Virus record (IMG/VR): IMGVR_UViG_3300020465_000070
Coordinates: 1 to 28,372 of that record
Origin: a virus
DNA: 28,372 nt
Direction: 5' to 3' (one strand)
Positions 9,801-16,408 of the stretch are shown one piece after another (positions within the stretch are counted from its first letter, which is position 1; each line of letters opens with the position of its first letter). Below the pieces are notes generated by a model that ran no database searches, was not told the origin of the DNA, and worked only from the letters and a program-made list of their open reading frames with translations. Made by a program: the position numbers and the translations under genes.

Positions 9801-11190
9801 GACAGCAGGAGATGCCCCTTTGTCTTTTGAGAGTGGTGCTATTGTAGGTATTACAATTGATTATGATAATAAACAAATTAAATATTATAAAAATGGGACT
9901 TTGATTCGTACTGATAGCACCCCAGCATCATATACTCCTGTGGATTTTGCTTTCTATTTTCTTGCATTTAGAACAAATGATGGTGCCAGTGGAGCAAACT
10001 GGTCTGATGTAATAGCAAACTTCGGTCAAAACCCAACCTTCTCTGGAACTACAACAGCAGGAACCAATGCAGATAGTAATGGTAAGGGACTGTTTAAGTA
10101 TGCTGTGCCATCCGGTTTCCTAGCATTATGTGAGGACAACTTACCTGCTCCTGCTATTGCTGATCCTGGTGATAATTTTAAGTGTGTGCTTTGGACTGGT
10201 GATGGTAATAGTGGTAGAGGTATTACTGGTGTTGGATTCAAACCAGATTTTGTTTGGATTAAACGAAGAGATGGTTCATCTGATTATGTGCTCCAAGATT
10301 CTGTAAGAGGATTTGGTTCAGGAACTAAATTAGCATCTTCATCTACCAACACAGAAAGTTTAGTTAATAATGGTGCCACAGATCCAAAATGGGGATATGT
10401 AAATTCTACAAGTAATAATGGATTTAGTTTGGCAGTATCGACAAATGGAGATCAAGTTAATTTATCAGGAAGTCCTTATGTTGCCTGGTGTTGGAAAGCA
10501 GGTGGTGCCGCAGTAACAAACCATAATGGTAGTATCACATCACAGGTGAGTGCTAATCAAGATGCTGGGTTTAGTATTGCTACTTATTCTGGTAGCACGG
10601 GAAATTACACCTTTGGGCATGGTTTGGGAATTGCTCCAAAATTTGTTATAATTAAGAATAGATCTGTTTCTTCTACTCCTTGGTTTATAATCACAAACGC
10701 AACGGGTAGTTGGCAATATGGAAATATGTCCTCAACTTGGGGAGGATCTGCTGCTCAATCAACCAATTCTAGTGTTATTAATCTTGCCAACAATGCATAT
10801 AACTGGTTCAACCAAAGTGGTAATGATTATGTCGCTTATTCTTGGGCAGAAGTAGAAGGATATAGTAAGATTGGATCTTATGTTGGAAATGCGAGTGCTG
10901 ATGGACCATTTGTATATTGTGGATTCAAACCGGCATGGATATTAATTAAATGGATAGATGGATCAGCTTCTTGGGTGCTACATGATTCTTCAAGAACATC
11001 TACAAACCCATCTTCATTAGCATTAGTACCAGATGGTAATGGTGCTGAATTAGATGCTTCATCTCTACATATTGATTTTCTAAGTAATGGATTTAAAATT
11101 AGAAATACAAATGCTTCGTATAATAATGCATCAACTTACGTCTTTATGGCATTTGCTGAGTCACCATTCCAGACTGCTAATGCTAAATAA
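6892..11190 (+). CDS. Giant multidomain adhesion protein: three LamG-like domains plus SPRY-like domain, 1432 aa
   Basis: Domains read by eye, in order: LamG-like at about 15-165 (FTWSGWVKRNN, CKVYINGKRL, YSDMQIFDYFLIDG); LamG-like at about 282-440 (YLEIPDSDDF, FTVEAFVEG, HHVVWQRRS, EIYVDGILQP, ISNLRVVKGTAVY); a carbohydrate-binding-like jelly roll at about 516-633 (NLITNGSFDSNTSGW); LamG-like at about 686-836 (DFTVEFWLDP, WNHFCLERSG, KIMDFRFYKGLAKY); and a SPRY/B30.2-like domain at about 886-1050 (SGKYYAEFMV, IDYDNKQIKYYKNGTLI). The C-terminal region (1091-1432) has three related 'GF.P.fv.IK' segments and a YVAWCWKAGG motif. Such modules bind glycans or proteins in other systems, so cell-surface recognition or virion decoration is inferred. 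No catalytic motif or signal peptide is visible. The 11-nt and 30-nt gaps to its neighbours suggest co-expression with the fibres. Confidence 0.78.
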   Translation: MANEYLKRTPTSSGNRSVFTWSGWVKRNNINQDYYLFSSGDDANNIFYVSIRRDANNNNLTVLFRDGDTTSHTLVFNNNSFRDPASWMHLFVAVDTTIVDSKSDRCKVYINGKRLTGWTTDQLANITQNGATPTNAQGELHTIGEYSVTSGSYSDMQIFDYFLIDGQALTPDVFGFYKDGDGYMSSGTANATDFKPGQWMPHAPRVIKKSIERSGGFGVNGFYLPMNDSSNPGADFHCDPNSIIKLKGEDLPQPRNGAPTTSDAFVSQLRQETGELGFDGVVKFDGSGDYLEIPDSDDFDFGSGDFTVEAFVEGARGGGRTGSVVLSQSIGGAASNSAFYFGAGTDGTSLYLSTSGSSWTNFVECSTSSTLHNNGFHHVVWQRRSNTLEIYVDGILQPVTGGNASFTGTIFNSSRVVDVGRQSTSGSNFNGFISNLRVVKGTAVYTGNFTPPTEPLTNVTNTKLLCCNSSTSATAATVTPGTITANGDVFATRNELTGSIVLAVPGILDETNNLITNGSFDSNTSGWTVIGGASATVNSGQGQLTNNGTNNSSLDQTITTVVGRNYLVTALITPQGGGPLPRLYAAGTFSSVASNANVQQFVSVVRTATSTSTTISINANTNVNNAVTLIDDVKVFDLNPVDYSADIRGSGTNKTVQASLGSGGVDRELGGYYGSAINANDNNCGHAFSGADGAFICPGDFTVEFWLDPVVATQPIGNPRILGQTNNSGGKWDIYIDSTTSTNRIYTMGGAVALTGGNGPGFGNFVPGQWNHFCLERSGSIMTTYMNGVAVYTQTYTNTIGTTDFLYLGSYGDQTNAPGYGITGKIMDFRFYKGLAKYKGGFDVPKPYTPVGIEAFRTTADTCKNNFATLNPLVGAGIAANDNAAVLKDGNLYYDNANQSWTTSTIGVSSGKYYAEFMVVGGTLGGNLGVCGDNRHGRNNQQYHAASGISYIRLASTSVTKDYNATSVTETAGDAPLSFESGAIVGITIDYDNKQIKYYKNGTLIRTDSTPASYTPVDFAFYFLAFRTNDGASGANWSDVIANFGQNPTFSGTTTAGTNADSNGKGLFKYAVPSGFLALCEDNLPAPAIADPGDNFKCVLWTGDGNSGRGITGVGFKPDFVWIKRRDGSSDYVLQDSVRGFGSGTKLASSSTNTESLVNNGATDPKWGYVNSTSNNGFSLAVSTNGDQVNLSGSPYVAWCWKAGGAAVTNHNGSITSQVSANQDAGFSIATYSGSTGNYTFGHGLGIAPKFVIIKNRSVSSTPWFIITNATGSWQYGNMSSTWGGSAAQSTNSSVINLANNAYNWFNQSGNDYVAYSWAEVEGYSKIGSYVGNASADGPFVYCGFKPAWILIKWIDGSASWVLHDSSRTSTNPSSLALVPDGNGAELDASSLHIDFLSNGFKIRNTNASYNNASTYVFMAFAESPFQTANAK

Positions 11191-11220
11191 TTAGAAAGTT
11201 ATAGTATAAAGATATAGGAA

Positions 11221-13761
11221 ATGGCAGTTACCCAATCTACGAATCTTGCAGATTTTTCCAGTGGTGTAGACACTAGTGGTAATACAATCAACGTTGGAAC
11301 TGCTCTCACATTAGGTCATACTCAAGGAGTACAGTTTCATACTCAACATTTACATGCAACAGGTTTTGAAGTTAATAATATTAATGCCTCTGGTATTATT
11401 ACTGCCTCTTCTGCAAACTTCAATGGTAATGTCTCTATTGCTGGAACATTGACCTATGAAGACGTAACTAATATTGATTCTGTAGGTCTTATAACAGCAA
11501 GAACAGGAATAAAAGTTCTTAATTCTGGTGGAGTTCAAGTAGCAACTGGTGCAACAATTAATGGAACAACAAATACAATTACAGCACTGACAAATGGTAG
11601 TGAAAGACTTCGTATAACTTCTGCTGGGAATTTTGGGATTGGTGACACAAACCCTGACTTTAATCTTGTAGTCAAAAGTAGTACAAATACAAACGCTAAC
11701 ATTCTTGCCGTTAAAGATTCTGACGGAATAAAAATGGTATCAGTTGAGCAAGACTCCAACGGCAATGGAAGGTTGTTCGTACGAGATACATCCGGCAATC
11801 CAGATGTATTACTACATACCAATGGCAATAGTTACTTTAATGGTGGAAATGTTGGTGTAGGAACTGATAATCCTGCTCTTAAACTTCACGTTGAAGATTC
11901 TGGTTCTCAAATAATTAGATTTGCAAGAACAGGTATTGGAGCTGGAAGTCTTGATATTGATGGAGATGGTAATGCTGTATTCAATTCTCATACAACTAAT
12001 GCCGATGTAATATTCCACACACAAACAAACGAAAGACTTCGTATAACTTCTGGTGGTGAATTGGTATCAACTAATGGCACACTAAGAAGAAATGTAAGTG
12101 ATAGTTCATTTACAGTTAGTGGTGATAGTGCATCTAATACTGGAGCAAATATCAATCTCTATGGTGCTAGTCATAGCAGTCTTGCAAGTGTATTCAGAGT
12201 AAGAACAGGATCAACAGAAAGACTTCGTATAACTTCTGATGGTACAATTCTTGCCGGTGGTCAATCTAGTAGTTATGACGGTGGATTTGTAAACCTTGAG
12301 TTAAGAAAAGATTCAAATACTGTTGGCGGCAGTATGACTCTTATCAATGACACAGCATCACAAGCAGGTGCAACTTGTGAAATTGATTGTTACCAAAACT
12401 TTAGAGGTGCTGGTAAGATTGTCTTTGGTAGAGAGAATGCCAACAACTGGCAATCATCTGCTGGTGGTGCTGCTTCTTTCCTTGCATTCCATACAAATAA
12501 TGCAGGAACAATTGCAGAAAGACTTCGTATAACTTCTGCTGGTTCAGTCGGTATCGGACTAACTAATCCATCTCATAAACTTCATGTTAATGGAGGACTT
12601 AAGGGAGATTATATAGAAACAAGTGCTCATGCTGTTTGGACTCAATCCGTTGATACAGGGACCGGAGGAGAGTCGGGAGGAGTCATACTTAAAACAAATC
12701 CGGATCAAACTAGTTCTAATTTAAGTGGAGCATTTATATACAGAGTCAGGGCAGTTGTAAAAGGCACCGGTACAGATACGGGGGCTGCGTGGTTAGTCTA
12801 TTACAATGAAGCAGCTGCTCAGTATGTAGTAAGATTTGTCTCTAGGAGCGGAACCAGTTCAAACCATCCTCGACTAAGGATTGTTAATACCAATCAAATG
12901 GAGCTCTATACAACTCATAACAGCAATTATCCTGTAAGAGTCGTCACAGAGAGATTCTATACAGAAGAACCTGATTCTACACTACATGCAATGGGTAGTG
13001 ATTACCATTGGCAAAGAAATGCTAACAATTTAAGTTACACTGATGGTAATATTACTACCAATGCTTTAACCGCGAATCCCCTCAATCTAACGTCAACTAA
13101 TGGTTGGGTAAGGTCTGCATACGGCGCAATTTCTAATAGTACAGTATCAACTCTAAACAATTTATTAATTGGTCAGAATATGAGGGGATACCTCTCTGGA
13201 ATTGACGGAAGTAGTTCTAATAATAATTTCTATCATACTGTAACTCACGGGGCCATGGGGTATAATGGAATTGAATTTTGTTACAATGGAGTAATGAAGT
13301 TCTTCGCCGGTACTGGTGGAACAACTGCTAACAACTCATTCACTCCAGGATTAAGATTCCAAATACAGAACACGATGGCATCATTCATGGATGGCACTTC
13401 TGTATCTCAGGGTGATTCAGTTGCTTTCCATAACGGAATGCGTAGTTACAGCAATAGAGGTTATGTTGCAGGAAACGGCACAGTATCATGTACTCTTAAT
13501 GTTGCTAATTCACAGACTACATATCTTGTAATAGCTGGTTTCAATCACTACGGTCTCTTAAGTTACGGATGTACATACATGGCATTTACTGCAACGGGCA
13601 CATCCGGAGAAACTACAAATATTATTAATGATACTCCCACCAGTCTGGGTGGTGGTTGGTCTGTAAATCAAGGATCCACAACACAACTTGTAGTTAGTAA
13701 ATCTGCGGGTTCCTATGTAGGTGGTGGATACTGGTTTGTCCACATTATGGCGGCGTCTTAA
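11221..13761 (+). CDS. Tail fibre protein, 846 aa
   Basis: The start ATG lies 30 nt after the previous stop, just after a GATATAGGAA leader that gives weak ribosome-binding complementarity. Residues 1-110 are short beta repeats ending in LTYEDVTNIDSVGLITAR. Four ERLRITS modules follow (about residues 128, 271, 333, 433), with linked 'VGVGTDNP.LKLHV' and 'VGIGLTNPSHKLHV' units. From about residue 460 to the end is a unique region (TQSVDTGTGGESGG, NHYGLLSYGCTYMAF, GGGYWFVHIM) that is likely the receptor-binding tip. Followed 12 nt later by a tail-fibre assembly chaperone candidate, which supports a fibre role. Confidence 0.8.
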   Translation: MAVTQSTNLADFSSGVDTSGNTINVGTALTLGHTQGVQFHTQHLHATGFEVNNINASGIITASSANFNGNVSIAGTLTYEDVTNIDSVGLITARTGIKVLNSGGVQVATGATINGTTNTITALTNGSERLRITSAGNFGIGDTNPDFNLVVKSSTNTNANILAVKDSDGIKMVSVEQDSNGNGRLFVRDTSGNPDVLLHTNGNSYFNGGNVGVGTDNPALKLHVEDSGSQIIRFARTGIGAGSLDIDGDGNAVFNSHTTNADVIFHTQTNERLRITSGGELVSTNGTLRRNVSDSSFTVSGDSASNTGANINLYGASHSSLASVFRVRTGSTERLRITSDGTILAGGQSSSYDGGFVNLELRKDSNTVGGSMTLINDTASQAGATCEIDCYQNFRGAGKIVFGRENANNWQSSAGGAASFLAFHTNNAGTIAERLRITSAGSVGIGLTNPSHKLHVNGGLKGDYIETSAHAVWTQSVDTGTGGESGGVILKTNPDQTSSNLSGAFIYRVRAVVKGTGTDTGAAWLVYYNEAAAQYVVRFVSRSGTSSNHPRLRIVNTNQMELYTTHNSNYPVRVVTERFYTEEPDSTLHAMGSDYHWQRNANNLSYTDGNITTNALTANPLNLTSTNGWVRSAYGAISNSTVSTLNNLLIGQNMRGYLSGIDGSSSNNNFYHTVTHGAMGYNGIEFCYNGVMKFFAGTGGTTANNSFTPGLRFQIQNTMASFMDGTSVSQGDSVAFHNGMRSYSNRGYVAGNGTVSCTLNVANSQTTYLVIAGFNHYGLLSYGCTYMAFTATGTSGETTNIINDTPTSLGGGWSVNQGSTTQLVVSKSAGSYVGGGYWFVHIMAAS
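11474..11502 (+). repeat. 29-bp fibre-module repeat, copy 2
   Basis: Identical to 230-258; encodes DSVGLITAR. Confidence 0.85.
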
Positions 13762-13773
13762 TTTTTAACTATT

Positions 13774-14187
13774 ATGGAAAATACATTTAAAGTACCAACA
13801 GAAACTACAAAAACAAATTTTGTTTTTAACCAGGACGGGTCTATTAGATTAGCCGCAGAAAATCTTGCGGGAATCATTGTAGAGGAAACTGATATAGTTG
13901 TAGAATCAGATATTCAGATCGAATACAATAAGATATACAAATTAGTAAATGGTGAGATTATTGCCGAGAACTATGAGATGCCTTTAGAATTAATAAATGC
14001 TTCTCTCTGGGATGAAGTCAGGAAGAAAAGAAATAAACTCTTGAAAGAGACTGACTGGATTGTAACAGTCTCTAATGAGAATGGCACAAGTGTTCCTGAT
14101 AATTGGAAAGAATATAGGCAAGCTCTTAGAGATATTACAACTCAGGATGATCCTAAGAACGTCACTTGGCCGATTAAACCATCTTAA
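13774..14187 (+). CDS. Probable tail-fibre assembly chaperone (Phage_tail_APC-like), 137 aa
   Basis: The C-terminal half carries the recognisable pattern of phage tail assembly chaperone-like proteins: RNKLLKETDWIV, then WKEYRQALRDITTQ, then a final VTWPIKPS. This is the 'R..LL..TDW ... YRqaLRDiT ... WP.kP' signature of proteins encoded beside fibres. The N-terminal half (1-70) looks like a small beta domain (IYKLVNGEIIAENYEMP). The gene starts 12 nt after the 846-aa fibre and is last in the fibre cluster. Inferred role: folding or trimerisation helper for that fibre, or a component attached to it. Confidence 0.75.
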   Translation: MENTFKVPTETTKTNFVFNQDGSIRLAAENLAGIIVEETDIVVESDIQIEYNKIYKLVNGEIIAENYEMPLELINASLWDEVRKKRNKLLKETDWIVTVSNENGTSVPDNWKEYRQALRDITTQDDPKNVTWPIKPS

Positions 14188-14202
14188 AAATTTTTTAAAT
14201 AA

Positions 14203-14231
14203 TTGACTTTTAAATTTAACTAAGATATAAT
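14203..14231 (+). promoter_or_regulatory. Sigma70-type promoter for the glutaredoxin gene
   Basis: TTGACT (14203-14208), a 17-nt spacer and TATAAT (14226-14231) lie between the last fibre-cluster gene and the glutaredoxin start at 14256. The boxes are near-consensus with optimal spacing in an AT-rich gap. Predicted start of transcription is about 14238. This fits host-polymerase (early) expression. Confidence 0.75.
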
Positions 14232-14255
14232 ATAAAGTATTTAATTTTTGTTGTC

Positions 14256-14492
14256 ATGACTTATATCATTTATTCCAAAACCAATTGTCCTTATTGCACA
14301 AAGGTTAAGAGTGTGTTAGAATTGACAGAGCAAAGACATGTGGTTTATGTTTTAGATAGAGATTTTACACGAGAGGAGTTCTATCAAAAATTTGGTGTAG
14401 GATCTACATTTCCACAAGTTATTTGTGATGATAAACAATTGGGAGGTTGCGTTGACACTATCAAATTCCTCAGAGAACAACGAATCATATAA
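14256..14492 (+). CDS. Glutaredoxin, 78 aa
   Basis: Short monocluster glutaredoxin with a CPYC active site at residues 11-14, the cis-proline TFPQV at 51-55 and the glutathione-site LGGCVDT at 62-68. Its length is normal for phage and bacterial Grx. It is known as an electron donor for ribonucleotide reductase and for reduction of protein or glutathione disulphides in the cytoplasm. T4 carries the related nrdC, and small glutaredoxins are common in cyanophages. It has its own sigma70-like promoter just upstream, suggesting early expression. An overlapping reading frame starts inside its 3' end. Confidence 0.92.
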   Translation: MTYIIYSKTNCPYCTKVKSVLELTEQRHVVYVLDRDFTREEFYQKFGVGSTFPQVICDDKQLGGCVDTIKFLREQRII

Positions 14493-14700
14493 ACCTGTAA
14501 TAAATAAAAATAATATTAATGTAAATCGTGGTGTTGAACTCTTTCTTAATGGAGGTAAAAAGAAGCAAAATCAATTTCATATTATCTTTGATAAGATGGT
14601 TTGCTTTTTAAATAGGGAAGTTACCATCCATTTTGAATTTTCTTTTAATCTTAAAAAGAAAAAGGTAGTTCCCAGGAGGAAAAACAATGTTAGCAGTTAG
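14452..14700 (+). CDS. Possible small basic protein overlapping glutaredoxin (start uncertain)
   Basis: A frame overlapping the glutaredoxin 3' end fills the 194-nt gap to the next gene. GGGAGG at 14441-14446 sits 5 nt before a TTG at 14452 that would give 82 residues; an ATG at 14428 is the alternative. The body reads like a real protein (VNRGVELFLNGG, FHIIFDKMVCFLNREV, IHFEFSF) and ends in a basic tail (KKKKVVPRRKNN). It ends by overlapping the next gene by 14 nt, as many genes here do. No family recognised. The unusual start and AT-richness mean it could be non-coding. Confidence 0.45.
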   Translation: MTLSNSSENNESYKPVINKNNINVNRGVELFLNGGKKKQNQFHIIFDKMVCFLNREVTIHFEFSFNLKKKKVVPRRKNNVSS

Positions 14701-14917
14701 TTTAGTTTTTGGTTCATTTATAACAGTACTTTTTTTAATTGTAGGACTTATTGGTGGATGGACTGCTAGAGAATACATGATGAATTATCGGGAAGTACCA
14801 AGACCTCACCCCGAAATGTTTGATAACCAAGGAAATCTTATTCCTGATGAGGTCATAGCATTTAATTTTGAAAACTATTATGACGACAACGAAGAAAGCA
14901 ACGACGAAGAAAACTAA
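14687..14917 (+). CDS. Small membrane protein conserved in cyanophages, 76 aa
   Basis: One predicted membrane helix spans residues about 3-25 (VSLVFGSFITVLFLIVGLIG), followed by GWTAREYMMNY and an acidic cytoplasmic-type tail (PRPHPEMFDNQGNLIPDEV ... DDNEESNDEEN). The start has a strong ribosome-binding site (AGGAGG at 14674-14679). The 3' end overlaps the next gene by 38 nt. From memory it resembles a small gene kept in many T4-like cyanophages; no function is known to me. It may act at the host inner or thylakoid membrane, but that is inference. Confidence 0.75.
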   Translation: MLAVSLVFGSFITVLFLIVGLIGGWTAREYMMNYREVPRPHPEMFDNQGNLIPDEVIAFNFENYYDDNEESNDEEN

Positions 14918-15485
14918 GACGGTTACTGTGACGGCAAAATCCTCTACTAATTTAAATCTTCCAAAAAATCCTTTTATGTTTGAGGTTTTGGATTTAGTTT
15001 CCAGACAAAGATCTAAGGCAAAAAAGATTGAAGTTCTCAAAAAATATGAAGAACTTTGCCTTAAGGGAATTCTTATTTGGAACTATGATGAATCTATTGT
15101 AACTCTTCTTCCTGAAGGTGAAGTTCCATATGCAGATCCTGAGGATCAAGTCACTTATAGTGGAACTCTTTCTACAAAAATTGATGAAACAATTCGTAAG
15201 TTGCACGAGAATGGTTCATTTTCACTAGGAGCCGGTGATTCTCAAGGTAGAACAACTATTCGTAGAGAATTTAAAAACTTCTATCAATTCGTAAAAGGTG
15301 GTAATCCAGGTTTAAATAGCATTCGTCGTGAGACGATGTTTATTAACATTCTTCAAGGTCTTCATCCATTAGAAGCAGAAATCCTATGTTTGGTAAAGGA
15401 TGGAAATTTAGAAGACAAATACAAAATTACAAAGGAAATTATATCGGAAGCATATTCGGACATTAAATGGGGAGGACGTTCTTAA
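14880..15485 (+). CDS. Conserved T4-like phage protein of unknown function, 201 aa
   Basis: The first ATG is at 14880; an upstream in-frame TTG is less likely. The N-terminal 22 residues are Lys/Thr-rich low complexity (TTTKKATTKKTKTV), probably disordered. The body has FMFEVLDLVSRQRSKAKK, IWNYDESIVTLLPEGEVPY and HPLEAEILCLVKD, which I recognise as a conserved cyanophage family without assigned function. No catalytic motif or membrane segment is seen. It overlaps the membrane-peptide gene upstream and joins the next gene by a TAATG stop/start, so translation is probably coupled. Confidence 0.75.
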   Translation: MTTTKKATTKKTKTVTVTAKSSTNLNLPKNPFMFEVLDLVSRQRSKAKKIEVLKKYEELCLKGILIWNYDESIVTLLPEGEVPYADPEDQVTYSGTLSTKIDETIRKLHENGSFSLGAGDSQGRTTIRREFKNFYQFVKGGNPGLNSIRRETMFINILQGLHPLEAEILCLVKDGNLEDKYKITKEIISEAYSDIKWGGRS

Positions 15486-15841
15486 TGGCAAATCAATTGG
15501 GTGATGCACCCGTTCGTAAAAAAGATGAAGAAATGGAACAATCAAATACAGATAGTGGAGCAGTTAATCCTTTAAAATATGGTTGTGAAATTATTCTAGA
15601 AAAAACAACAATGGAAAAAGTAAAGGATAAATCTTTTCCTACTGATGCTAGAATTGTAAGGTATGTTGAAAATGGTGTGGAACATATAGATCTTACCAGA
15701 GGTAAGAAAATGGTAAACATTTTTGATATGTACTATGATAGATACGGAAAAAATTCCGTAAAGGCAATCGACTTTGGATATGGTTCAGTCAATCCAAAGA
15801 TGTGGGGTTACAAGTCACCCGAAAAGAAAAAGCGGAAGTGA
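15485..15841 (+). CDS. Conserved cyanophage protein of unknown function, 118 aa
   Basis: The ATG at 15485 shares its A with the previous stop (TAATG). The sequence contains PTDARIVRYVENG, HIDLTRGKKMVNIFDMYYD and VNPKMWGYKSPEKKKRK, a pattern I recall as widely shared among marine T4-like cyanophages. It is basic and soluble with no recognised catalytic motif; the Lys-rich C-terminus could contact nucleic acid, but this is conjecture. A 7-bp AT-rich hairpin lies inside the gene at 15743-15760. Confidence 0.7.
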   Translation: MANQLGDAPVRKKDEEMEQSNTDSGAVNPLKYGCEIILEKTTMEKVKDKSFPTDARIVRYVENGVEHIDLTRGKKMVNIFDMYYDRYGKNSVKAIDFGYGSVNPKMWGYKSPEKKKRK

Positions 15842-15901
15842 ATTCCTAGATATCGGAAAAAAAATTCCGGAAAATTTTTGGTCTGTAGGGTTTTTTAAAA
15901 A

Positions 15902-16090
15902 ATGAGCAAAGGATTTGATATAGATTCTGTCGATATTGAAATGTCGAAAGAAGATATGAAACAATTAATTAAAAAATACAAAAAATTAAAAAAATATCAA
16001 AATTCTAATTTTCATGCCATTCGTAAATTGAACGGTGAGAATACGATTATTGATGAACTAATTAAAGAATCGGAAGATTACAAAATGTAG
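15902..16090 (+). CDS. Hypothetical small Lys-rich protein, 62 aa
   Basis: Encodes a short, helical-looking, charged peptide (SKEDMKQLIKKYKKLKKYQ, ENTIIDELIKESEDYKM). No family recognised. It fills the gap between the 118-aa gene and the next promoter, and its codons match those of its neighbours. No clear Shine-Dalgarno sequence precedes it; upstream is a T/A-rich run. It could be real or a chance frame in AT-rich DNA. Confidence 0.5.
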   Translation: MSKGFDIDSVDIEMSKEDMKQLIKKYKKLKKYQNSNFHAIRKLNGENTIIDELIKESEDYKM

Positions 16091-16108
16091 CACATAATAC
16101 AAAACTAC

Positions 16109-16137
16109 TTGACTATATAATAGAGAGGGTTTATAAT
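16109..16137 (+). promoter_or_regulatory. Sigma70-type promoter for the small-ORF operon
   Basis: TTGACT (16109-16114), a 17-nt spacer and consensus TATAAT (16132-16137). The predicted transcript starts near 16144, exactly where the first 14-bp repeat begins, and would cover the ORFs at 16200 and 16409 to the terminator at 16581-16608. Confidence 0.75.
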
Positions 16138-16143
16138 AGACCC

Positions 16144-16201
16144 ATCGTTCATCCCATTATGTGGGACGCAAGTAAGTCGTGGAACGGATCGTTCATCCCA
16201 T
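16144..16201 (+). repeat. 14-bp direct repeat in the leader of the small-ORF operon
   Basis: The 14-mer ATCGTTCATCCCAT occurs at 16144-16157 and 16188-16201. The second copy ends in the ATG start of the 55-aa ORF. Between them TCCCA (16152-16156) can pair with TGGGA (16162-16166) across a 5-nt loop, and TGGGA could alternatively pair with TCCCA at 16196-16200. Confidence 0.7.
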
Positions 16202-16206
16202 GTTAA
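16159..16206 (+). CDS. Possible 15-codon leader micro-ORF
   Basis: An ATG at 16159 opens a 15-residue frame (MWDASKSWNGSFIPC) whose stop overlaps the ATG of the 55-aa ORF at 16200 (ATGTTAA). Placed about 15 nt after the predicted transcription start, it could act as a leader peptide coupled to the next ORF. No ribosome-binding site is clear. It is too short to judge by coding statistics. Confidence 0.3.
   Translation: MWDASKSWNGSFIPC
16162..16188 (+). repeat. 27-bp interrupted repeat, copy 1
   Basis: TGGGACGCAA + 9 nt + GGAACGGA, with the same layout at 16350-16376. The outer 18 bases are identical and the central 9 differ. Part of the centre (AGTCGT) is the reverse complement of the other copy's (ACGACT). 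Confidence 0.7.
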
Positions 16207-16367
16207 TAGAAGTACTTCTATCTACAGCACTTACATGTCAAGAATCCGATACTTTATTGTTGAGGATTGAAAAACATGAAAACTTACCAGAAATGGTAAA
16301 GAATGAACTGGTTGAAACTGTAAAGGACTCAACTAATTCTAAGTGTATATGGGACGCAAACGACTAA
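16200..16367 (+). CDS. Small cyanophage protein, 55 aa
   Basis: Starts at an ATG embedded in the second 14-bp repeat. The sequence has EVLLSTALTCQESDTLLLRI, a helical middle (MVKNELVETVKD) and ends CIWDAND. I recall similar small proteins with a WDAND-type end in cyanophages, but no function is known to me. It shares the promoter at 16109-16137 with the DUF4278 gene 41 nt downstream. An upstream GTG at 16179 could extend it by 7 residues; ATG is preferred. Confidence 0.6.
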   Translation: MLIEVLLSTALTCQESDTLLLRIEKHENLPEMVKNELVETVKDSTNSKCIWDAND

Positions 16368-16376
16368 AGGAACGGA
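16350..16376 (+). repeat. 27-bp interrupted repeat, copy 2
   Basis: Same layout as 16162-16188 (18 of 27 bases identical in the flanking blocks). It spans the last codons and stop of the 55-aa ORF (WDAND). Confidence 0.7.
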
Positions 16377-16408
16377 CCTAAAAATCCAATTACTTTAGGA
16401 GTAACAAA

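Noticed and set aside
1-13761. Diversity-generating retroelement acting on the fibre genes
   Set aside because: No reverse transcriptase or template repeat is visible in the window. The repeats match exactly instead of showing adenine-specific changes.
14188-14202. AT palindrome after the fibre cluster as a terminator
   Set aside because: The palindrome is almost only A and T, so the hairpin would be unstable. It may simply be the AT-rich upstream element of the adjacent promoter.
15743-15869. Two similar hairpins (TACGGAA/TTCCGTA at 15743-15760; CGGAA/TTCCG at 15854-15869) as terminators
   Set aside because: Stems are short and AT-rich. The first is inside a coding region and neither is followed directly by a proper T-tract. 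Noted only as a curiosity.
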